Under the pieces are notes generated by a model. It was not told the origin of the DNA and did no database searches. It was given only the letters and a program-made list of their open reading frames with translations. DNA of 59,671 bases from Actinobacillus equuli (GTDB lineage Bacteria; Pseudomonadota; Gammaproteobacteria; Enterobacterales; Pasteurellaceae), in the NCBI RefSeq assembly GCF_900636745.1, contig NZ_LR134310.1:2392321-2451991 (forward strand). Reading direction: 5' to 3'. Positions 52,848-59,671 of the stretch are shown here, piece after piece. The first letter of the stretch is position 1, and each line of letters starts with the position of its first letter. Made by a program: the position numbers and the translations under genes.

Positions 52848-53837
52848 CTATTTTTCACAGATAATAAAGCCTAAGTTATTAATTTTTGTTATTTTTGAAT
52901 CAGAAAAGATCACTTTTGAGTTGATTTTAATATCCGTTTTGAAGAATAGGTCATAGCACATATTGATTTTACGTTCGGCTGTCTGATTAAACTTAACACA
53001 GTTAAAGCGGTCTTCGCAGAATGATACACTTAAATCTACCGCATTACGTCTAAATCTCACCCTAAAACCTTGCTCCACAACGTCAAAGCGCTTTGATGTA
53101 GATTCCGATACTGGGCTACGAATCGTTTCATCAAATTCAAATCTTGATTCGCTCAACGATTCACAATAATCACCTTCCACGCAAGAAATAAAAGTTCTGG
53201 AATAAGTAAAGTTATCTGATTGAGAATTAAAAAAGTCGGCGACATTCTTATTCACGAGTAAGAAATTCATGCCTAGCCCAAGCTTCTTATTTAATGAAAA
53301 TGGAGCTAATGAGTTAAGTAATTCATCAAAAAAAGAGACCTTCTTATCTATTTCTGTACGTGAATAAATATAAACAACCGGTTTAACAAAAGCGGTATTA
53401 AATTTTAAACCTTCTCTGTCACTTTCGATTTTGCCGGCAATTACTCTATAGTCTTTGAAATTATCCGGATTATTATTTACATCGAAATAACTCAGCTCTT
53501 TCGGCACTTCATAAGCGGCAGAATATTCTTGATAAGGTTCTTGAATGAATTCCGGCTCTTGTGCAATAGCAGGATTTAACTCTTTTTTCGATAACTCAAT
53601 CGTTCCATCCTCATTCTTCATACATGTATAACCATTTGATACACACGATTTTAAGAGGTTAGATTCGGTCAATTCTCCTATAAAATAAAAAGGGCTGTCT
53701 CCAGAAACATATATGTTTAAATTCTGTGGATACGTCATTTTTAAATCATTAACGTTAGAAATATCTACTTGCTGTTTAGCGTTGGAATTTTTTGATATTA
53801 CAAACATTAATATTATCAATGTTAGCAATTCTTTCAT
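52848..53837 (-). CDS. pIV-like degenerate secretin, phage copy 3
   Basis: 329 aa, identical in translation to 37425; this gene is intact although its neighbours are broken. Confidence 0.6.
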   Translation of the reverse strand: MKELLTLIILMFVISKNSNAKQQVDISNVNDLKMTYPQNLNIYVSGDSPFYFIGELTESNLLKSCVSNGYTCMKNEDGTIELSKKELNPAIAQEPEFIQEPYQEYSAAYEVPKELSYFDVNNNPDNFKDYRVIAGKIESDREGLKFNTAFVKPVVYIYSRTEIDKKVSFFDELLNSLAPFSLNKKLGLGMNFLLVNKNVADFFNSQSDNFTYSRTFISCVEGDYCESLSESRFEFDETIRSPVSESTSKRFDVVEQGFRVRFRRNAVDLSVSFCEDRFNCVKFNQTAERKINMCYDLFFKTDIKINSKVIFSDSKITKINNLGFIICEK

Positions 53838-54713
53838 AGTTGTCCCCTTTTTTAATAATAAAATAGCTAATATCGCCTATCTGATTCATGGAAATTAAAC
53901 TGACACATTCGGTATTATTTGTACTGGTTTTTGATTTTGGTTTTTCTATATTTTTTTCTGGTTTTTCATATTTATCTAACAAATCATAGAGATAATAGAA
54001 AGAGCCAGACAAACAAAAAATAGAAGAAAATAATATCAGTTTAAATTGTGCTGATTTAAAAAAGTTTTGTCTGCTATCAATGATATTTTGTTTCCCATTG
54101 ACACCATCAAAGCTTTTATAAAGTTGGAATATTTCATCAGAATATTTATTATGGTACTGAGCAATTAATGATGTTTTTGTCGTTTTTACTCCGATAAAAA
54201 CATCTACCCGATAGCGTTTAGAAAAACCGAGCATGGTCATTTTACGCATCACAAATGTAGATTCGATTCTATCTTTGATAAAACGAGGAATTCCGGTGAT
54301 TGATTGGTTAATCACGATAAGATCACAACAATCCCCTTTCTCATTTGTAAAATGTCTATGTTCGGCAATAAACGAGCGGTGATTCGGATGAATTTTGTCA
54401 CTAGGAAAGATTCTCCATACTTCATCTAAACAGATTAAATCTCCTGCCTTGCAAAAGGTGTTCTCTGCCCTTTAAACGGGAAAAAATCCTCTTTCTGACA
54501 ATCTGAATCGGTTACTTTACGTAGCTTGCCCAACGATTCACGGGAGATTTTCTTGTCTTTGCTTAAGCAATAATCAATTAGCTTTTCTTCAGAAATACCT
54601 TCAATATTTGTGACGATGTTTCGACCTTTTCTGAAATTTTCCAAAATCACCGAAGACACTACTTCATAAGACTTCCCAGAACCGGGAATACCGGTATAAG
54701 CAAAAATAGACAT
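53776..54713 (-). pseudogene. zot: zot with frameshift, phage copy 3
   Basis: One base is missing near 54471 (CTGCCCTTTAAA instead of CTGCCCCTTTAAA), so the first about 85 residues including Walker A are separated from the rest. The remainder is as in copies 1 and 2. Either a pseudogene or a homopolymer sequencing error. Confidence 0.8.
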
Positions 54714-54717
54714 AACA

Positions 54718-55014
54718 TTAACCTACGAATGGAATACGACGAATCATAAATCTTGTCATATAAGCACTTAAAATCATTTGAAGACCAACATCAATCTTAA
54801 ATGCGGATAAGAAAAATAAAGCCTCCGAAGGAATAGAATCAAAATATTGCTGTAATTCTTGCTCAGGAATAAATACTTCAAAAAGTATTGGAATAACTTC
54901 AGTAACAACTAAAAATATAATTGCGAATACAACAAATTTAATTACTAGGGATTTAAATATAAATGATAAAATTCCTGAAAAAGATTTTGATAGAAAAGAA
55001 ATAATTGCGCCCAT
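54718..55014 (-). CDS. pVI-like minor coat protein, phage copy 3
   Basis: 98 aa from ATG 55014, intact and identical. The longer frame seen upstream in copies 1 and 2 is lost here through a base deletion, which supports the internal ATG as the real start. Confidence 0.78.
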   Translation of the reverse strand: MGAIISFLSKSFSGILSFIFKSLVIKFVVFAIIFLVVTEVIPILFEVFIPEQELQQYFDSIPSEALFFLSAFKIDVGLQMILSAYMTRFMIRRIPFVG

Positions 55015-55022
55015 AAAATACC

Positions 55023-56164
55023 CTATGCAGATAAAATAACTCGTAAGGAAACAATTCCCAAATGAATAAAAATATAGAACTTAATAATTCAGCTGAACCT
55101 TTAAAACTTGGCAATGAACATCAACTTTTTCATTAATTACTAAAATTTAGTGTTGAAATTTATATCTAAAGGAGGGCAGCTTCCACCACTGAAAGATAAA
55201 TTAGGAATAAATCCTTCTTTACTTTTTTTTAATTCATTAAACGCCTTTTTAATATCAAATTCTTCCAATTCAGGGTAAGTTAGATCTCCATTACCATGTT
55301 CTTTATCTCCATCTCCTTCGCTTTTACCGGTACCGAGTCCCTTTCCATTTCCAGTACCCTTATCACTATGTCCGGAACCTCCATGATTACCACCCGAACC
55401 ACTTGCAGCAGAACCATTACTTCCACCGTTCGGAGATGAACCGGAATTTCCACCGGAACCCCTTAATTCATTGATTCCGTTTCTTGCATCTGTAGCACCT
55501 TGACCAGAACTCCCCTTTGGCTCTTGCTTAGAAGAAGCATAATTTTCTAATGTATCTCTATCACAATTTGTTTCATTACATACACCAATGACTGGATTTC
55601 CTTCTTCATCTGAACCCTCTTTATTAAATGCACAAACAGAAGAACCATCTTTTGAAATCGCACATCTATCCGTTCCATTTTCAAAGCCTAAGAATTCATC
55701 GGATTCCCTTCTTTCTGTACTTTGCCATTTGCTAGAGTATCGACTAATGATTGTGCTATATCACAATTACCCGCTTTTAAAGCCTTTTTTAAAGCACTAA
55801 GTAAAGGCTTTCTATAGTTCTCACCTACAGAGAATCTTATTTGTTGTGCATATTTAAATGCACCGTCAGCAAAAAATTTATCTTTAAAATTCGTTCCATA
55901 GTTAAAAACAATGCTGTATTGATCTAACTTAATATCTAAATAATCTCTTTGAGCGTGAGGGTCTCCGTCTTCATTCATTCCAGCCGTAGACATTTTTAAA
56001 TCACATTTAGACATGTCATAATCATTCGATGAATTCTTTTTAGAATCAATACGATAGACATAACCGACTTTAGACCATTGGGCGATAGCAAAAACATCCA
56101 TAGAAATAAAAGAGAATAAAAATAATATGCTTAATTTAATCCGGTTATTACAGCCCAAGCGCAT
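55023..56164 (-). pseudogene. pIII gene with several frameshifts, phage copy 3
   Basis: Single-base losses near 55060, 55103, 55144 and 55708 relative to copy 1 break the frame after the N-terminal domain. The remaining sequence, including the Gly/Ser linker, is unchanged. Confidence 0.8.
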
Positions 56165-56199
56165 ACGATACCCCACACGAAAAAAATAAATTGCCACAT
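56131..56199 (-). CDS. 22-aa membrane peptide, phage copy 3
   Basis: Frame and ribosome site unchanged from 40713. Confidence 0.5.
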   Translation of the reverse strand: MWQFIFFVWGIVCAWAVITGLN

Positions 56200-56215
56200 A
56201 ATTAATTCCTTATCG

Positions 56216-56276
56216 TAGATAAAAAAGAGGAGGTGCGTCCTCATACTTGCGGGCGCCTCCTCCTCCTTTTTATCTA
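56216..56276 (-). terminator. Terminator after the major coat gene, phage copy 3
   Basis: Stem as at 40798 with the A and T runs one base shorter. Confidence 0.85.
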
Positions 56277-56280
56277 CGTA

Positions 56281-56491
56281 TTAAATACGTTTCATCATAC
56301 CAAGCACAGAACGTACACCGATGCCGACAGCTAAGAAACCACCGACGGCACACCAAGAGCAACGATAGCTGTTTTTGCATCAGAAAGATCTACACCTGAA
56401 GCAATATCACCACACCGTTTGCATTTGCTACACCGGCTAACGCTAGAGAACCAACGATCACCGCACCTTTAGCTAATTTACTTTTAAACAT
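56281..56491 (-). pseudogene. Major coat gene with two base losses, phage copy 3
   Basis: 211 instead of 213 bases: A is missing in GGCACACC (56348) and in CACCACACCG (56411). The mature coat protein is frameshifted. Confidence 0.8.
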
Positions 56492-56530
56492 ATAAAGTCT
56501 CCTTTTATAAAATTTTAATAAATACAACAG

Positions 56531-56742
56531 TTACGCTCTAATTTGTTTTAAAATCAAGCCTACAGTCTTAGCAAAAAACCAGAGCGAAACCGTTGCAGAA
56601 AATGAAACAAAGAAAATCCGGAGTATTCGGAATAGTCTATTGTTTCTTTTGATGAAGGCTCTACCGGAACCTTCAAGATCACTTCCCTACAATTCAAATT
56701 ATCAGCCTCACAAATTTGAGATTGAAGAGAGATGAAATTCAT
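56531..56742 (-). pseudogene. Small membrane-protein gene with one base loss, phage copy 3
   Basis: One A is missing near 56612 (GAAAGAAAATCC), shifting the frame at the membrane helix. Confidence 0.8.
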
Positions 56743-56756
56743 ATAAAATTGCCTCT

Positions 56757-56785
56757 ATTTAACAGAATATTACATTATGCGAAGT
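56757..56785. other. Internal dif-like site, phage copy 3
   Basis: Same boxes and 7-base spacer as at 41344. Confidence 0.8.
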
Positions 56786-56806
56786 AAAATGATTGTAAGT
56801 CATTGA

Positions 56807-57157
56807 TTAATAAGGGTTATTGCTTTCTGTGTTGCTTACAAGCTCAATTGTTGAGTTTTCATCAAAATTGTACGTAATCCCTTTACGACCACCTTCCATC
56901 GCCCATTCACGTGGATAAACCAACACCATTACCAATTTATTCTTAAATTGTTCAATGGTTCGCTTAAGATTGTCATTCACACAACGATCATCTAATTTAA
57001 CTTCTTGAGTTGATGTATTGTAGCCGCCGTAGCCGTCAGGCTCTTGAAGCTGTAAACCTAAATTGTGCTTATCTTTAACTTCACCGGTTTCACGATTAGT
57101 GAATGATGAATTTTTGTATCCTTTGAGAATACCGACGATATAAAAACCTGTACGCAT
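56807..57157 (-). CDS. ssDNA-binding protein candidate with altered end, phage copy 3
   Basis: A missing T at the last codons replaces the final Lys and stop by a short extension (NTESNNPY). Otherwise identical to 34901. Confidence 0.6.
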   Translation of the reverse strand: MRTGFYIVGILKGYKNSSFTNRETGEVKDKHNLGLQLQEPDGYGGYNTSTQEVKLDDRCVNDNLKRTIEQFKNKLVMVLVYPREWAMEGGRKGITYNFDENSTIELVSNTESNNPY

Positions 57158-57203
57158 AAAATGCTCCTTTTAAATGCTATTTAACTTTAAACTACCAAAA
57201 AAC

Positions 57204-58354
57204 TTAAGCAATCAACCGTAGCTTCGGCATATTGCTTGGATACTGATAAAAATCCGGGCCTTAAATGGTTTAACGAAGATCTGTTCGCAAGAAATCACTC
57301 GGACAGCTTGGAATTTTTCAATATCGCAAGGGTTTGCAATATCTATCCCGATTTTACGTAATCTTGCGCGATGTAATTTAAATTGGGCTTCTTTCAAAAA
57401 AAGGTTCTGTCCATTAGCCCATAACATAGCGTAATAAGCAGTCGTATTAGCTTTACGCAAAGTATCGACTATCCCCTCAGAAACAAGCTGTTCCGCTATC
57501 GTTTCTAGTTTCACTTCACTGACACTTAATCTTCTATACATATCTAAAAAACCTTTCTGTAATGCTTCTAAACCCGAAAAATCACTCAAACCCCAATAAC
57601 AAAGCCCTTCACGTTGTAAATAACGAGATTTTAATTTTTGTTCGAATCGGACTACTCCATTCTCCTCGCAATAGTCATAGACCTTTTTGTAATAAGTGAA
57701 CTCCTTTGAATCGAAACCAAACTTATTTTTAATCTTGTCAAAAGAATGTATTAAAAGCTCTTCGTGTTTGATATAGCAGGATGGGTAAATCAGATTGGCA
57801 TTACCCTTTGCGCTTAACCAATCGACTGTGCAGCCATTAGTGTGTAATCGACCGATTGAGTTACGGTAACGCATTTGAGAAAGAGCCTTGAGAAATGTAC
57901 GTTCATTACCTCGACCGACTGAAACATTAGTGGTGATGTCTAAACGCTTGATGATGGCACCGTTTGAAAAAGTTCTTACTTTTTCGCCGTCTTTGCCTTG
58001 TCCGTGGAAAATCTCTGTACAACGAGTAAATAATGGAAGTTTAAGAGAGAAAAGAATGTTGTTAAAACAAGAAACACAAGAATCAATATCAGTAAAACCT
58101 AATACATTTTCAACTTTATTCCAACGGCTTGGGTTCCCTTCCATTCGAATAACGGAACCGGAAACCTTGATAGAAACCTCATCGCAATAGCTGCCTTTAT
58201 GACGATATTTTCCGGTTCTTATGCCCTGCTGAACTTCTCCGGTATCAAGATGAATGCCTATCACACCGAAATCAAAAATAGACGCAAGCGTAGATTCGGG
58301 AATCTCGAATCCAAAATCTTGTTCTATTGTGAGCCAGTCAATGTGATAATTCAT
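57204..58354 (-). pseudogene. Replication initiator with C-terminal frameshift, phage copy 3
   Basis: One G is missing near 57258 (CCGGGCC instead of CCGGGGCC). The last about 18 residues are replaced and the frame stops at 57212. The catalytic region is untouched, so activity might survive. Confidence 0.7.
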
Positions 58355-58361
58355 AAAAATC

Positions 58362-58423
58362 TACCGCATGCAAACATACATTGATAAAAAATATAATATA
58401 TTTATATACCGCATGCAAGCATA
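58362..58423. promoter_or_regulatory. Operator repeats, phage copy 3
   Basis: Same TACCGCATGCAA repeats as at 36448, unchanged. Confidence 0.65.
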
Positions 58424-58491
58424 TTTACATACAAAAGACATAAAAAACTTATAATGATAGATGAATTTTTATCAATCAAAGAGAATAAAAA

Positions 58492-58684
58492 ATGAGCACA
58501 AGAAAACACTTCCGTTAGAATTAACGAACAAAGACGTAATAAATTAGAAATGTTAGCAATAGAAATTAGCCATAAAAGTGGACGATTAACAAAAATGAGT
58601 GACATAGTAAATCATTTGCTTGATAACTACTTAAATGAAGCAAAGCAAGACCTAATTCACCAGCCTAAAGAAAAATAGAAATGA
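58492..58684 (+). pseudogene. Repressor gene with 2-base loss, phage copy 3
   Basis: AGAAAACACTT replaces AGAAAAGACACTT four codons after the start, destroying the frame. The end of the gene is also altered (GAAAAATAG). Confidence 0.75.
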
Positions 58685-58689
58685 TAAAA

Positions 58690-58770
58690 AGTGCAAATCT
58701 CTGCACTAAGTTCAAACTATAAAAGTATGGAAAACCATACCAAAGTTCGGGTGTACAGAACTCCCGAACT
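58690..58770. other. IR1 hairpin cluster, altered, phage copy 3
   Basis: The first stem is weakened (GTGCAAATCTCTGCAC), the second intact, and the loop of the third one base shorter than at 36778. Confidence 0.5.
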
Positions 58771-58794
58771 TCTCCGCTTGCTTTTAAACACCTA

Positions 58795-59076
58795 TCACCG
58801 GTGAAACCTTCTGCCGGGAAACCTTGCGATAAGTGCGTATAAACTCGTCTAAATCAATGGGAACATCAGAATGAACCAACTCTTGCAAAAACAACATAAA
58901 GTGTTCTAGCTGCTGAAATCGTTTATCAGTTGTAGCTGGAGGCTCGTTCCTATCATAACGAAACGGACTTCAAGGGAATCGACGGTAAGATAAATACGAT
59001 GTTCGGTCATTTTTAAGAGCTTGACGGCTTCAAAGAAGTGTTGAGGAGTGATGTGAGAAAGGGTGATATCAGCCAT
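58795..59076 (-). pseudogene. 93-aa gene with compensating indels, phage copy 3
   Basis: One base is missing near 58962 (CGAAACGG) and one is gained near 58819 (GCCGGGAAACC). The middle of the protein is read in another frame. Confidence 0.7.
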
Positions 59077-59098
59077 AAATTACCTAATTTAAAGCCTT

Positions 59099-59196
59099 AC
59101 ATCGCATAACAACAGGTTATGTATAAATTCTCAGGCAGTAAGGGAGATTATCACTGCCCGAGAATTCAACATAACCTGATAAACATTATGCGAAGC
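59099..59196. other. Rightmost attP hairpin
   Basis: Same fold as at 37189. After TTATGCGAAG it continues CAAAATG, one base different from the other replication modules, marking entry into the diverged remnant. Confidence 0.8.
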
Positions 59197-59352
59197 AAAA
59201 TGATTGTAAGTCATTGATTAATAATGGTTATTTGCTTTCTGTGTTGCTTACAAGCTCAATTGTTGAGTTTTCATCAAAATTGTACGTAATCCCTTTACGA
59301 CCACCTTCTAATTTGACTTCTTGAGTTGATTGTGTTGTAACCGCCGTAGCTG
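59197..59352 (-). pseudogene. Remnant of a diverged ssDNA-binding protein gene
   Basis: Matches the right end of a replication module from AAAATGATTGTAAGTC on, with real substitutions (TAATAATGG, TTTGACTTC). About 110 bases are deleted inside the gene (joined at CCACCTT|CTAATTTGAC), and similarity ends at GCCGTAGC near 59350. It is an older, related element cut down by deletion. Confidence 0.75.
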
Positions 59353-59671
59353 TACTGTAACATTATAATGTGATGTTACATCTAAGATCGCTAAATATAT
59401 TTGGTTAATATATATTACAAATTTGTTATTATTCGTCCATATAACCATAGAAATGAAATAAATCCTTATTATTTGTTTGTTGCATATGATAGACTTTATT
59501 CTAATTTAAAAAGATTAAGGTAGTTTATGTATAGTTTATTAAACAAATATCAAGAACCAGTGCAATTCATCCTTATTATGCGACTTTTATAAAACCTCTC
59601 ATCGAATCCAGTATCCTGAAATACGCAAATTTTGTATAGTACTTTTACCCCTCGTAGCAATAAACAAGCAC
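59353..59671. other. Right flank: host or older element DNA, AT-rich
   Basis: Holds the inverted repeat TGTAACAT/ATGTTACA (about 59355-59380), then AT-rich DNA. A short frame at 59527-59592 (MYSLLNKYQEPVQFILIMRL, with TAAGG upstream) looks like the cut-off start of a gene. A XerC-like half-site TTATGCGACTT at 59576-59586 lies inside that frame. No complete gene is seen before the window ends. Confidence 0.5.

Larger units (their letters stand above)
52699..59185 (-). mobile_element. Filamentous phage genome copy 3 (about 6487 bp, indel-rich)
   Basis: Same layout as copies 1 and 2 but about 16 bases shorter. The differences are almost all single-base losses or gains, mostly in short homopolymers, between about 54470 and 58965. 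They break zot, gene III, the coat gene, the VII/IX-position gene, the repressor and the 93-aa gene, and alter the end of the initiator. Sequence before and after this stretch is clean. Confidence 0.8.

Noticed and set aside
34842..59352. CRISPR or integron-like cassette array
   Set aside because: Repeats are whole phage units of 2.4 and 6.5 kb with Xer half-sites, with no short regularly spaced repeats or integrase.

Overview
The window looks like a chromosomal segment of a Pasteurellaceae species of the Actinobacillus pleuropneumoniae/suis/equuli type. The evidence is the 9-mer ACAAGCGGT, the DNA uptake signal (USS) of that clade, which recurs in intergenic regions and often forms inverted pairs that double as terminators. 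The FNR protein is of the HlyX kind, and the first gene is the end of an IbpA-like Fic/YopT exoprotein. No rRNA, tRNA, CRISPR array or IS transposase was seen.

Bases 1-34.8 kb are mostly core chromosome. In order: the 3' end of a huge Fic + C58 protease effector/adhesin; a small lipoprotein; glnS; efp (elongation factor P) with an unknown exported protein and epmB, which modifies EF-P; asnS; sbcB, a UDG-family glycosylase and rnm in one direction; an efeO-efeB-orf iron operon with Fur and CRP sites; uvrB; an unusual protein of 13 near-identical TPR-like repeats plus a DUF2971-like C-terminus; pepP; aspC; a purE-asparaginase-purK cluster with a PurR box; sspAB; fnr/hlyX and uspA; alaS, csrA, galU, priC; and an OmpP2-like porin with its own promoter.

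From 34.84 kb to about 59.35 kb the window is a tandem array of filamentous phage (inovirus) DNA inserted at the chromosomal dif site. dif itself is intact at 34842-34869. Every unit ends at a TTATGCGAA XerC half-site. Read from the Xer cut points, the array is: satellite (2417 bp), phage (6503 bp), satellite (2417 bp), phage (6503 bp), phage (about 6487 bp, with indels), then a diverged remnant. All genes except one repressor-like gene lie on the minus strand. The complete phage has the Ff-type gene order: replication initiator (II), ssDNA-binding protein (V), small membrane protein (VII/IX position), major coat (VIII), terminator, a 22-residue membrane peptide, adsorption protein (III), VI, Zot/pI (I), and a degenerate secretin (IV). 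It combines this order with a CTXphi-like integration site: two dif-like sequences in inverse orientation that fold into a bulged hairpin.

The 2.4-kb satellites carry only the attP hairpin, an unknown 93-aa protein, a ribbon-helix-helix repressor candidate, the initiator and the ssDNA-binding protein. They are the formal counterpart of RS1 next to CTXphi. A second dif-like site (7-bp spacer) lies exactly between genes V and VII, so the replication module is bounded by Xer sites on both sides. Satellites could therefore arise by XerC recombination removing the morphogenesis module. The array is the most notable content of the window. Its last phage copy (54.4-59.0 kb) is full of single-base indels, which may be consensus error rather than decay.
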